A stretch of DNA of 64,000 nt from the NCBI RefSeq assembly GCF_900604385.1, contig NZ_LR027382.1, positions 1,116,001 through 1,180,000 on the forward strand. The letters run 5' to 3'. The DNA is from Alistipes megaguti (GTDB taxonomy: Bacteria; Bacteroidota; Bacteroidia; Bacteroidales; Rikenellaceae). How positions within the stretch are numbered: position 1 is the stretch's first letter; each line of letters opens with the position of its first letter. Below the pieces are notes generated by a model that worked only from the letters and a program-made list of their open reading frames with translations, ran no database searches and was not told where the DNA came from. Position numbers and translations under genes: made by a program. This document shows positions 1 through 7,594 of this stretch, in pieces.

Positions 1-387
1 CAGTCGGGTTCCGGCGTTGAGCCATACCGCGGTTCCGTCCTCCAGCGTCAGGCGGATATACTGTCCGTCGGGGACCTCGACCACGGCCATGCGGTCGGAG
101 ATGGAGTCGGCCGTCGTGCGCGAAGCGAAGTACCACACGCCGCCCAGCAGCAGCAATGAGGCCGCCACGCCCGACGCATAGCGGACCAGCCGCAGCAGCG
201 GTGCCCGACGGCGTTTGGGCCGTGCAACCGCAAGAAGCGCCTCGTCGGCCGCCTGGCAGATGTAGCGGATCCGGTTCAGTTCGTGCAGATGAGCTTCGGG
301 GTCGCTGTCGAGCCAGGCGAGGATCTCCGCGTTTTCCGCTTCGGTCGTCTCGCCGGACAAATAGCGATATAGCAGTTCTTCCTTCAT
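1..387 (-). CDS. FecR-family anti-sigma factor, C-terminal part beyond the window edge
   Basis: Reading on the minus strand from the ATG at 387 gives 129 codons without a stop, and the gene continues past base 1. The first 60 or so residues are a hydrophilic cytoplasmic segment that opens MKEELLYRYLSGETTEAENA, the usual start of FecR-type regulators that bind an ECF sigma factor. One membrane segment follows at about residues 70-85 (ASGVAASLLLLGGVWYF). After it comes the beginning of the periplasmic FecR domain with the hallmark VPDGQYIRLTLEDGTAVWLN. Such proteins pass a signal from a TonB-dependent receptor to a partner sigma factor. The nearest sigma gene here is divergent, not upstream in the same operon, so the partnership is inferred. 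Confidence 0.85.
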   Translation of the reverse strand, partial: MKEELLYRYLSGETTEAENAEILAWLDSDPEAHLHELNRIRYICQAADEALLAVARPKRRRAPLLRLVRYASGVAASLLLLGGVWYFASRTTADSISDRMAVVEVPDGQYIRLTLEDGTAVWLNAGTRL

Positions 388-674
388 GTCGTATCTTCGA
401 TGGTCGATTCGACTATATAACACGCCGGCCCGCAATGTTTGGCACCCAAAATGCAAATAAATTATTTTAATAAATTTTGCAGAAATTTTAATTTTATAAC
501 ACACTGTATATCTGCATATTGAAATGTTGGTCAACCAAAACGGGCGTCAAAATATTTTTCAAAGAACAGATTTCATCCACCTGATTTTCCATCCGGACCA
601 CCAAGAAAACTCGAAGAGCGTATTATTTGCGGAAAAAATCGTATTTTTGAGATCCGATCCGGACACACCTCACG
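388..674. other. Divergent intergenic region between fecR-like and sigma genes
   Basis: This is an AT-rich spacer of 287 bases. The only element I can support is a Bacteroidota-type -7 box, TATTTTTG at 642-649 on the plus strand, which would start a transcript about 20 bases before the sigma gene. I see no structured RNA or gene in it. Confidence 0.6.
642..649 (+). promoter_or_regulatory. Probable -7 promoter element of the ECF sigma gene
   Basis: TATTTTTG fits the TAnnTTTG -7 consensus of Bacteroidota. It lies 25 bases before the ATG at 675. No well-placed TTTG -33 element is visible, so the promoter may be weak or need an alternative sigma factor. Confidence 0.45.
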
Positions 675-1244
675 ATGACCTTGGACACAAGCATACGCCG
701 ATTCTGCGACACCTTCCATCAGGAACGGGCCAAGTATGCGAATTTTGCCATGCGCTTCGTGCGGGACCGCGCCGCAGCCGAGGATCTGGTCAACGACAGC
801 TTCGTCACCTTCTGGGAGCGACGCGAGACGCTGGCCGAAGAGACCGTCTGCGAGGCCTACTTCTATACGATCGTCAAGAACAAGTGTCTGAACTACCTGC
901 GCGACATGCAGACGCGCTCGAAGATCCGGGGCGACCTCCAGGACACCTCCAGCCGGCTGATGCAGTACGATCTGGCGTCGCTCGAGAGCTACGATCCCAA
1001 CCTGATCTTCTCGAGCGAGATCCAGACCATTCTCGAGGAGCAGCTGCAATCGCTGCCCGAACTGACGCGGTGTATCTTCCGCGACAACCGTTTCGAGCAC
1101 AAGACCTATGAGGAGATTGCCCAGAAATACGGCATTTCGGTCTGGAAGGTGGCCCGCGAAATCCAGGCCACGCTGCAGACGCTCCGCCTCGCACTGAAAG
1201 ACTATCTTCCGATCCTGCTCATCCTGCTGTCGATGCGCCGGTAG
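675..1244 (+). CDS. RNA polymerase ECF sigma-70 factor
   Basis: This 189-residue protein has the two helical blocks of an extracytoplasmic-function sigma factor. Region 2 spans about residues 15-90, with FAMRFVRDRAAAEDLVNDSF for core binding and AYFYTIVKNKCLNYLRD for -10 recognition. Region 4 spans about 125-180, with LPELTRCIFRDNRFEHKTYE and the helix-turn-helix EEIAQKYGISVWKVAREI. Length and layout match the large Bacteroidota ECF families that act with FecR anti-sigma factors and outer-membrane SusC/FecA receptors. The gene diverges from the fecR-like gene at the left edge; in the usual arrangement the sigma gene sits directly upstream of fecR on the same strand. No receptor genes follow it, so its regulon is unknown. 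Confidence 0.88.
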   Translation: MTLDTSIRRFCDTFHQERAKYANFAMRFVRDRAAAEDLVNDSFVTFWERRETLAEETVCEAYFYTIVKNKCLNYLRDMQTRSKIRGDLQDTSSRLMQYDLASLESYDPNLIFSSEIQTILEEQLQSLPELTRCIFRDNRFEHKTYEEIAQKYGISVWKVAREIQATLQTLRLALKDYLPILLILLSMRR

Positions 1245-1284
1245 ATCCCTCCGTGCGCCGGCCGCACACCCGTACACGCAAAAA

Positions 1285-1318
1285 AGCGGGCGGCGTTTCT
1301 CGAAAAACGCCGCCCGCT
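1285..1318 (-). terminator. Rho-independent terminator of the kbl-lrp transcript
   Basis: A perfect 14-bp stem (arms 1285-1298 and 1305-1318) closes a six-base loop. On the minus strand it is followed by a run of Ts, which matches transcription coming from the lrp gene. It may also stop plus-strand transcripts from the sigma gene. Confidence 0.85.
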
Positions 1319-1347
1319 ATCGTTTCCGAAACCCTTGCGGGAAGGGG

Positions 1348-1821
1348 TCACTCGTCGATGAAGTCGATATTCACCTCGCGCTGGAAAACCTCCTGCAGCG
1401 AGATATTGGTCTCGGTGGTAGCGATGCCCTGGATGCGCAGGATCCCGTCGAAGATCGTATGCATGAGGTGCTCGTTGTCCACACAGTAGAGCTTCACGAG
1501 GATGTTGCCCTTGCCGGTGATGTAGTGACACTCGACGATCTCGTCGACCTTCTTCAGTTCCTCGACCGTATGGGCCTGCAGCTGCGGATCCTTGAGCAGG
1601 ATGCTGATATAGGCGCAGACGTCGAATCCCATCACCTTGGGGTCGACGATCAGCCGGCTGCCGCGGATTACACCCGCTTCGTCGAGCTTGCGGATCCGCT
1701 GGTGAATGGCCGCACCCGAGATACCGCACTCACGGGCGATCTCCAGGAACGGCATGCGCGCATTCTTGATGAGGTACTTCAGAATCTTGCGGTCAATCGC
1801 GTCCAACGCGGTTTTAGCCAT
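1348..1821 (-). CDS. Lrp/AsnC-family transcriptional regulator
   Basis: The 157-residue product has an N-terminal winged helix-turn-helix at about residues 6-60 (IDRKILKYLIKNARMPFLEI, then GISGAAIHQRIRKLDEAGVI). A C-terminal RAM/AsnC ligand-binding domain follows at about 68-145. This is the normal two-domain layout of feast/famine regulators, which bind amino acids and assemble into dimers or octamers. It lies 34 bases downstream of kbl on the same strand and probably shares its transcript. That suggests, but does not prove, that it senses an amino acid connected to threonine or glycine metabolism. The start ATG is the first in frame. Confidence 0.88.
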   Translation of the reverse strand: MAKTALDAIDRKILKYLIKNARMPFLEIARECGISGAAIHQRIRKLDEAGVIRGSRLIVDPKVMGFDVCAYISILLKDPQLQAHTVEELKKVDEIVECHYITGKGNILVKLYCVDNEHLMHTIFDGILRIQGIATTETNISLQEVFQREVNIDFIDE

Positions 1822-1855
1822 GGCTTGAACAGATTTAACGGTTTACAAATCGGTT

Positions 1856-3043
1856 TTATTTGAGGACATTGAGTTCCTTGCCGATCTTCGTAAAGGCGGC
1901 GATGCAACGATCCAGCTGTTCGAAGGTGTGGCCGGCCGACACCTGTACGCGGATGCGGGCCTGCCCCTTCGGGACGACCGGATAGTAGAATCCCGTGACG
2001 AAGATCCCCTCATCCTGCAGCCGGGCGGCGAAGTCCTGCGAGAGCTTGGCGTCGTAGAGCATCACGGCGCAGATGGCCGACTGCGTGGGTTTGATGTCGA
2101 AACCGGCGGCCATCATCCCCTTGCGGAAGTGCTCGACGTTGGCCACCAGCCGGTCGTGGAGTTCGTTGCTCTCGGCGAGCATGCGGAACATCTCGATTCC
2201 GGCGCCGACGACGGCAGGGGGCAGCGAGTTGGAGAAGAGGTAGGGACGCGAACGCTGGCGCAGCATGTCGATGATCTCCTTGCGGCCGGTCGTGAAACCG
2301 CCCACGGCGCCGCCGAAGGCCTTGCCCAATGTACCGGTGAGGATATCGACCTGTCCGCGCAGGTTGAAGAGTTCGGTGATGCCGCGGCCGGTCTTGCCCA
2401 GGACGCCGGCCGAGTGGCACTCGTCGACCATCACCAGAGCGTCGTACTTCTCGGCCAGGGCGCAGATCTTGTCGAGCGGAGCGGCGTTGCCGTCCATCGA
2501 GAAGACGCCGTCGGTGCAGATGATACGGAAGCGCTGGGCCTGAGCCTTCTTGAGGCACTCTTCGAGTTCGGCCATGTCGGCGTTGGCGTAACGGTAGCGC
2601 ACGGCCTTGCAGAGGCGTACGCCGTCGATGATCGAGGCGTGGTTCAGGGCATCGGAGATGATGGCGTCCTCCTGCGTGAAGAGGGGCTCGAAGACACCGC
2701 CGTTGGCGTCGAAGCAGGCGGCATAGAGGATCGTATCCTCGGTGCCGAAGTAGTCCGAAATGGCCTTCTCGAGCTCCTTGTGAATGTCCTGGCAGCCGCA
2801 GATGAAGCGGACCGAGGACATGCCGTAGCCGCGGGCATCCATGGCGCGCTTGGCGGCCTCGATCAGACGGGGGTTGTCCGAAAGTCCGAGGTAGTTGTTG
2901 GCGCAGAAGTTCAGGACCTTCCGACCTGCAACTTCGATCTCGGCGCGTTGGGGCGAGCAGATGACTCGTTCGTGCTTGTAGAGCCCTGCAGCCTCGATTT
3001 CGGCGAGTTCATGTTGCAGGTACTCCTTCATTTTTCCGTACAT
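1856..3043 (-). CDS. kbl: Glycine C-acetyltransferase (2-amino-3-ketobutyrate CoA ligase)
   Basis: This 395-residue PLP enzyme belongs to the alpha-oxoamine synthase family. It interconverts 2-amino-3-ketobutyrate plus CoA with glycine plus acetyl-CoA, the second step of threonine breakdown. Visible family features are the N-terminal FCANNYLGLSDNP, the cofactor-binding VDECHSAGVLGKTGRGI at about 207-222, and the Schiff-base lysine in TGTLGKAFGGAVGG at about K241. Length matches the usual 395-400 residues. No threonine dehydrogenase gene lies beside it, so 2-amino-3-ketobutyrate would come from an enzyme encoded elsewhere. The close relatives 8-amino-7-oxononanoate synthase and serine palmitoyltransferase are less likely given the N-terminal HELAEIEAAGLYKHERVI. 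Confidence 0.9.
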   Translation of the reverse strand: MYGKMKEYLQHELAEIEAAGLYKHERVICSPQRAEIEVAGRKVLNFCANNYLGLSDNPRLIEAAKRAMDARGYGMSSVRFICGCQDIHKELEKAISDYFGTEDTILYAACFDANGGVFEPLFTQEDAIISDALNHASIIDGVRLCKAVRYRYANADMAELEECLKKAQAQRFRIICTDGVFSMDGNAAPLDKICALAEKYDALVMVDECHSAGVLGKTGRGITELFNLRGQVDILTGTLGKAFGGAVGGFTTGRKEIIDMLRQRSRPYLFSNSLPPAVVGAGIEMFRMLAESNELHDRLVANVEHFRKGMMAAGFDIKPTQSAICAVMLYDAKLSQDFAARLQDEGIFVTGFYYPVVPKGQARIRVQVSAGHTFEQLDRCIAAFTKIGKELNVLK

Positions 3044-3093
3044 ATCGTGTTAATTTTTTGATGAAAATTCGCTGTTACGGTATCAAACTGTTA

Positions 3094-3101
3094 CAAATAT
3101 A
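3094..3101 (-). promoter_or_regulatory. -7 promoter element of kbl
   Basis: On the minus strand this reads TATATTTG, a full match to TAnnTTTG. It would give a leader of about 45 bases before the kbl ATG. Confidence 0.55.
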
Positions 3102-3301
3102 GGAAACTTTTCCGAAAACAGACACTCGCCGGTGCTTATTTTTCACGTCCGGGGTTACGAATCGTCAGTTCCATGCCGCAAACACATTCCGAATCTCCGG
3201 ATCGGGACGGGATGGACGGGCCGGTTTACAAAACAAAAATCCAGAAAATAGTTTTATAATATACGGAGATTTCCATGGGCACGCCCTAAATTATTTTTTC
3301 C

Positions 3302-3873
3302 ATGAAATAAGTGTTATTATCGATTCTCCCGCTGCTGTTGGCAGCCGCAGGATGCAGCAAGCATGATTCGACCGTTGCTCCGGCACCGGAACCCGAGCTG
3401 ACGTTCGAACGGAGCGACTGGCTGACGGTCACGCCTCAACGAGGCCGGTCGGGCAAGCAGACCCTCCAGCTGACAGCCTCGGAAAACAACGGAACGAAGC
3501 CCCGCAAAGCCGCCGTCGAGGTGACCTGCGGCACCTGCAAGCAGCGTCTGACCGTCACACAGAGCAGCTCCGGCAATCCGACGGAACCTATTTCCATGTT
3601 GGATCCGGAATTTGCCCGCGTGCTGGAGGCACGGAAATATATCCCCGACGCAAAACAGATCCGCGAGGAAGATCTCGCCGAAATCACCACGCTCGACATT
3701 TCGGGAAGCGAATCGGAACCCGGCACCCTGACCTCGCTGCGGGGCATCGGGCTGTTCAAGTCGCCGGAATCGCTGAACTGCAGCTACAACCGGCTGGAGG
3801 AGCTGCAGATCGCCGCACCTTCTGGAGCCGCGACGGAAAGACCATCACCGCCGACGTCCGGAAGGAGAAGTAG
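3302..3873 (+). pseudogene. Decayed BACON/leucine-rich-repeat lipoprotein
   Basis: The natural start ATG AAA at 3302 is followed at once by TAA (3308-3310). The same frame then continues with a lipoprotein signal, LLSILPLLLAAAGC, so the signal peptide is split by a nonsense codon. Downstream are a BACON-like beta domain (SDWLTVTPQRGRSGKQTLQL, then VEVTCGTCKQRLTVTQS) and one leucine-rich repeat start (LTSLRGIGLFKSPESLNCSY, NRLEELQI). After about 3815 the sense shifts to another frame, where FWSRDGKTITADVRKEK ends at TAG 3871-3873, a typical tail for such proteins. An internal deletion with frame change is the simplest reading. A GTG at 3311 could still start a shortened signal peptide, so weak residual expression cannot be excluded. 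The open frame then runs on without stop into galE. Confidence 0.75.
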
Positions 3874-3990
3874 CGCTCCCGCAATTCACAGACCGACTCC
3901 GTCGTCACCGGGTGTGGCGGCGGAGTTTTCGCCACAGCCCGGGAAGCGCAATTTTTCCGCGAGCGTCCCCGCATGTTCCGAAAAAATAGC

Positions 3991-3998
3991 TATCTTTG
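3991..3998 (+). promoter_or_regulatory. -7 promoter element of galE
   Basis: TATCTTTG matches TAnnTTTG exactly and sits 27 bases before the galE ATG. It separates galE from the decayed lipoprotein gene upstream. Confidence 0.6.
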
Positions 3999-4024
3999 TT
4001 ATTCAAAACAACAAACCGCATCCT

Positions 4025-5053
4025 ATGAAAAAATCGTGTGTCTTGGTGAGCGGCGGAGCCGGTTACATCGGTTCGCACACCACCGTGGAACTTATCAACG
4101 CCGGATACGACGTGGTGATCGTCGACAACCTCTCGAACAGCGACATGAAGGCCGTCGAGGGCGTACGGCAGATCACGGGTGTCGATATTCCCTTCGTGAA
4201 GGTCGACTGCTGCGATCTGGAGGGTTTCCGCAAGGTCTTCGAGCAGTACGAGTTCGACTCGGTGATCCACTTCGCGGCCTCGAAAGCCGTCGGCGAATCG
4301 GTCCAGAAACCGCTGGAGTACTACCGCAACAACCTCACATCGTTCATGAACGTCATCACACTGATGCGTGAGTTCGGGCGGCAGAACATCGTCTTCTCGT
4401 CGTCGTGCACCGTCTACGGCGAGCCCGAGAAGCAGCCCGTCACGGAGCAGACGCCCCGCAAGCCGGCCACCTCGCCCTACGGCAATACGAAGCAGATGTG
4501 CGAGGACATCCTGCGCGATTCGGTGACGGCCTATGCCGGACTGAAGGGCATCGCGCTGCGCTACTTCAACCCGATCGGCGCCCATCCGTCGGCCCTGATC
4601 GGCGAGCTGCCGCGCGGCGTGCCGCAGAACCTCGTGCCCTACATCACGCAGACGGCCGCCGGCATCCGCGAATGCCTCTCGGTCTTCGGCGACGACTATT
4701 CGACGCCCGACGGTTCGTGCATCCGCGACTACATCGACGTCGTTGACCTGGCCAAGGCTCACGTGGCCGCCATCCGCCGCATGATCGAGGACAAGAACAA
4801 GGAGACCTACGAGATCTTCAACATCGGCACGGGACGCGGCGTCTCGGTGCTGGAGCTGGTTCACAAGTTCGAGGAGGTCAACCACCTGAAGCTCAACTAC
4901 AAGATTGCGCCGCGGCGTGAGGGCGACATCATCGCCATCTGGGCCGACCCGACGCTGGCCAACACCGAACTGGGTTGGAAGGCCGAACGTACGCTCGACC
5001 AGACGCTCGCCTCGGCCTGGGCCTGGGAGAAGCACCTGCGCGGCATGAAATAG
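4025..5053 (+). CDS. galE: UDP-glucose 4-epimerase
   Basis: This 342-residue short-chain dehydrogenase interconverts UDP-glucose and UDP-galactose using bound NAD. The Rossmann motif GGAGYIGSHT is at residues 10-19. The catalytic Tyr and Lys of YxxxK are at Y152 and K156 (SPYGNTK), preceded by FSSSCTVYGEP. ALRYFNPIGAHPS and the C-terminal RREGDIIAIWADPTLANTEL are typical of GalE as opposed to related dehydratases. The open frame extends far upstream because the preceding gene is decayed, but homology and the -7 element at 3991-3998 place the start at the ATG at 4025. The gene is probably transcribed alone. Confidence 0.93.
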   Translation: MKKSCVLVSGGAGYIGSHTTVELINAGYDVVIVDNLSNSDMKAVEGVRQITGVDIPFVKVDCCDLEGFRKVFEQYEFDSVIHFAASKAVGESVQKPLEYYRNNLTSFMNVITLMREFGRQNIVFSSSCTVYGEPEKQPVTEQTPRKPATSPYGNTKQMCEDILRDSVTAYAGLKGIALRYFNPIGAHPSALIGELPRGVPQNLVPYITQTAAGIRECLSVFGDDYSTPDGSCIRDYIDVVDLAKAHVAAIRRMIEDKNKETYEIFNIGTGRGVSVLELVHKFEEVNHLKLNYKIAPRREGDIIAIWADPTLANTELGWKAERTLDQTLASAWAWEKHLRGMK

Positions 5054-5416
5054 CGCCGGGTGGAGCATAGGGGCCGGGAGCCGGAGCCGGCGGCACTCCG
5101 GACGGAAAAGCTGGAGCCGGCGGCGCCGCAAACGGAGAAGACGGAGCCGACGTCGCCCACTCCGCAAACAGGGAGACTGCCGGTGCGCCCATGCAAGGAT
5201 TCCGCAACGAGAGGGACGGAGATCGATCGGATCACCGCCCCTTTTTTTATCCGGAAACTCGCCGTCCAACATCCTCCGCAGCAGGTTTTTGCCACAAAAT
5301 TTTCTTTTTTGAAAGGATTTGCCTAAATTTGCACCCCAAAACAGGCGGAACTGGGATGCGGCCCGCAGAGACCGTGTTGAGAACCGCCGCAGGTAACACT
5401 TAAAAACACAAACAAA
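5054..5416. other. Intergenic region between galE and rplY with GC-rich imperfect repeats
   Basis: The first half (about 5060-5180) is GC-rich and carries imperfect copies of a GGAGCCGGCGG-like unit separated by CGGAnAAG-like linkers. A short frame through it would encode a pseudo-repetitive EPAAxxTEK peptide, but it has no family resemblance. The second half is AT-rich and holds the rplY promoter. I see no RNA gene. Confidence 0.5.
5324..5331 (+). promoter_or_regulatory. -7 promoter element of rplY-pth
   Basis: TAAATTTG matches TAnnTTTG. It implies a 5' leader of about 80 bases before rplY, which is long for this region and could fold (GCGGC near 5356 with GCCGC near 5388). Confidence 0.5.
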
Positions 5417-5992
5417 ATGAAAACCATTTCGGTAAAGGCCGTAAAACGTGCCGACTTCGGCAAGAAGGCCGCCAAGAGCGTACGCCGCGAGGGTCTGGTA
5501 CCCTGCGTATTGTGCGGCAACGGTGAGACGGAGATGTTCTCCGTGGATCCCCGCGAGATCAAGCCCCTGATCTACACCCCGAACTCCTACATCGTCGAGT
5601 TCGATTTCGAGGGCAAGAAGGAGCTCGCCGTACTGCGTGAGGCCCAGTTCCACCCCGTCCGCGAGGAGATCCTCCACATGGATTTCTACCGCATCGCCGA
5701 GGGCAAACCCGTATCGATCGCCATTCCGGTGCGCCTGACCGGCAACGCCGAAGGTGTGAAGATCGGCGGTAAGCTCGTCCTGTCGGCCCGCAAGCTGACC
5801 GTAAGCGCCCTGGTTGAGAATCTGCCCGACGAGATCGTCGTAGACGTGACGAACCTCGGTGTAGGCAAGACGATCTTCGTCGGCGACCTGAAGTTCGAGA
5901 ACCTGAAGTTCGTGACGCCCGCTACGACGGCCGTCTGCGCAGTCCGCGTAACGCGTGCTTCGCGTGGCGCCGATGCAGCCGCAGCCAAATAG
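5417..5992 (+). CDS. rplY: 50S ribosomal protein L25 (TL5/Ctc long form)
   Basis: The 191-residue protein binds 5S rRNA in the large ribosomal subunit. Residues 1 to about 95 form the L25 domain (GKKAAKSVRREGLVPCVLCG, LREAQFHPVREEILHMDFYR). Residues about 100-180 form the extra C-terminal TL5 domain (AIPVRLTGNAEGVKIGGKL, LPDEIVVDVTNLGVGKTIFV). The long form is the usual one in Bacteroidota. The C-terminus is Ala-rich. It lies 13 bases upstream of pth, a common pairing in bacteria, so the two are almost certainly co-transcribed. Confidence 0.95.
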   Translation: MKTISVKAVKRADFGKKAAKSVRREGLVPCVLCGNGETEMFSVDPREIKPLIYTPNSYIVEFDFEGKKELAVLREAQFHPVREEILHMDFYRIAEGKPVSIAIPVRLTGNAEGVKIGGKLVLSARKLTVSALVENLPDEIVVDVTNLGVGKTIFVGDLKFENLKFVTPATTAVCAVRVTRASRGADAAAAK

Positions 5993-6005
5993 TCGCTGAC
6001 CCGTC

Positions 6006-6569
6006 ATGAAATACCTCATTGTTGGGCTCGGGAATATCGGCGCCGAGTACGCCAATACCCGTCACAACATCGGTTTCAAAGTGTTGGACGCCCTTGCAGA
6101 GGCGTCCAACGCTGTTTTTACCACAGCCCGCTACGGCGATGTGGCCGAGGTCCGCTACAAGGGGCGCACGCTGCTGTTGCTGAAGCCCTCGACCTACATG
6201 AATCTCTCGGGAAAGGCCGTGCGCTACTGGCTGGATGCCGAGAAGATCGACCGCGAAAATCTGCTGGTCATCTCGGACGATATTGCCCTGCCGTTCGGCA
6301 CGCTACGGCTCCGTCCGAAAGGGAGTGCCGGAGGCCACAACGGGCTGAAAAACATTGCCGAACTGCTCGGCACCGAGGAGTATGCCCGGATGCGCTTCGG
6401 CATCGGGGGCGACTTCCCGAAGGGGCACCAGGTGGACTACGTCCTGGGCGAGTGGACCGAAGAGGAACGGACGGCCATGCCCGAACGGCTGAAGGTCTTC
6501 GTCGACGCCATCCGCTCGTTTGCCACGCAGGGATGCGCCATGACGATGAACTTCTTCAACAAGAAATAA
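6006..6569 (+). CDS. pth: Peptidyl-tRNA hydrolase
   Basis: This 187-residue enzyme frees tRNA from peptidyl-tRNAs that drop off the ribosome. The family signature is intact: GLGNIGAEYANTRHNIGF contains the substrate-contacting Asn10 and the catalytic His20. Further conserved blocks are KPSTYMNLSGKAV, ISDDIALPFGTLRLRPKGS, and AGGHNGLKNI with its second key Asn and His region. Length is standard. It is the second gene of the rplY-pth operon. Confidence 0.95.
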   Translation: MKYLIVGLGNIGAEYANTRHNIGFKVLDALAEASNAVFTTARYGDVAEVRYKGRTLLLLKPSTYMNLSGKAVRYWLDAEKIDRENLLVISDDIALPFGTLRLRPKGSAGGHNGLKNIAELLGTEEYARMRFGIGGDFPKGHQVDYVLGEWTEEERTAMPERLKVFVDAIRSFATQGCAMTMNFFNKK

Positions 6570-6982
6570 GAGAGGACGGCTGCTGCGACCGCCCTGCGGA
6601 TTCCGAGCCGACCCCCAAAAGAGCCCGACAGGATTTTCTTCATTGCGAGTAATTTCAAGCGAGAAAAGAGTTGCGTCACCCTGCCGCGGCTCTCTTTTTT
6701 TTGCCCGGAGGGAAGATCCCGGCTGCGCAGCTACCCGACAAAAAGGACTGCACGGCAACACAACAACGCGGCGCCCTGACGACTCAACGCCCCGGCGCCC
6801 TGACAGCCCCCCCCCGGCAACAAGGCTCCCCGTCCGCACGACGCCACTCCCCGCATTCAGCCGATAAGACCGACACCGAAGCCCGATTACAGGCCTGTTT
6901 CGGGCCGTTTCCGCCCCACGGGATAACAATTGTCCCACAGACCGACGACCCGTCCTGCAGACCGGGCCAAGGGACTATTCCT
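6570..6982. other. Intergenic region between convergent pth and the S4-domain gene
   Basis: It contains the pth terminator at its left side and then about 280 bases of GC-rich sequence with a run of nine Cs near 6812. Several short frames cross it, but none has a recognisable start, family or codon pattern. I see no gene or RNA here. Confidence 0.5.
6661..6702 (+). terminator. Probable terminator of rplY-pth
   Basis: A GAGTTGCG/CGCGGCTC stem (with two G-U pairs), extended by A-run/T-run pairing, is followed by eight Ts at 6695-6702. It is about 90 bases after the pth stop. Confidence 0.6.
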
Positions 6983-7384
6983 CTATTCCTCCTCGTCGTC
7001 GCCGTAATAGACCTCGTCCATCAGGGTGTCGAGCTCACGGCGCTCCTTCTTGGTAGGACGCCCCGTACCGCGGTCGCGGAAGACGAAGATCGTCTCACGC
7101 GGAACGTTCAGCTTGTCGAGTTCCTCCTGCGGGGTGATGTTGAGGCAGTAGGCGGGGACATTCTTGGCCGGCTGGCGGCTCGAAACCAGATCGAGCACCT
7201 TGTAGGAGTAGGTTACCTGCATCTTGCGCACGGCGATCACGTCGCCGATCTTCACCTCGCGCGAGGGTTTGGCATAGGAGCCGTTGACCGTCACCTTGTT
7301 GGTGCGGATAGCATCGGCGGCATCACTGCGGGTCTTGAAGACGCGCACGGCCCAAAGGTATTTGTCGAGACGGATATCGTCCAT
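6983..7384 (-). CDS. S4-domain RNA-binding protein (Hsp15-like)
   Basis: The 133-residue protein begins MDDIRLDKYLWAVRVFKTRS, a textbook S4 domain start covering about residues 3-60. A basic C-terminal region (DRGTGRPTKKERRELDTL) ends in an acidic tail. Hsp15 relatives bind stalled 50S subunits carrying nascent-chain tRNA in the cytoplasm. The open frame extends 27 codons further upstream, but that part is Pro-rich with no homology sense, so the ATG at 7384 is chosen. The gene lies 210 bases downstream of ftsW on the same strand, at the place where murG would normally follow. Confidence 0.85.
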   Translation of the reverse strand: MDDIRLDKYLWAVRVFKTRSDAADAIRTNKVTVNGSYAKPSREVKIGDVIAVRKMQVTYSYKVLDLVSSRQPAKNVPAYCLNITPQEELDKLNVPRETIFVFRDRGTGRPTKKERRELDTLMDEVYYGDDEEE

Positions 7385-7594
7385 TGAATCTTCTGTTTTT
7401 ACGGTTGCAATTGTTTTTCCTTCCGCGCTCCGGGGAGGGGTCGGCTTCGCGCCTCCCGGCCTCAACGGATCTTCCCCCCCCCTCCGGCGAACGGCCGCAA
7501 CGGGTCTCTTCCGGCGAACGGTGCCCGCCTTCGGAGAGCGCCGGCAACCGCCCTACGCCCACTCCGCCCGGGGCCTCAGTGCCTCTCGGCGGCA

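Noticed and set aside
5060..5326. 88-codon open frame between galE and rplY with EPAAxxTEK repeats
   Set aside because: Follows the galE stop without a promoter, ends inside the rplY promoter, and shows no conserved domain.
5332..5416. Riboswitch or ribosomal-protein leader motif before rplY
   Set aside because: Some complementary segments exist, but no known leader structure could be recognised.
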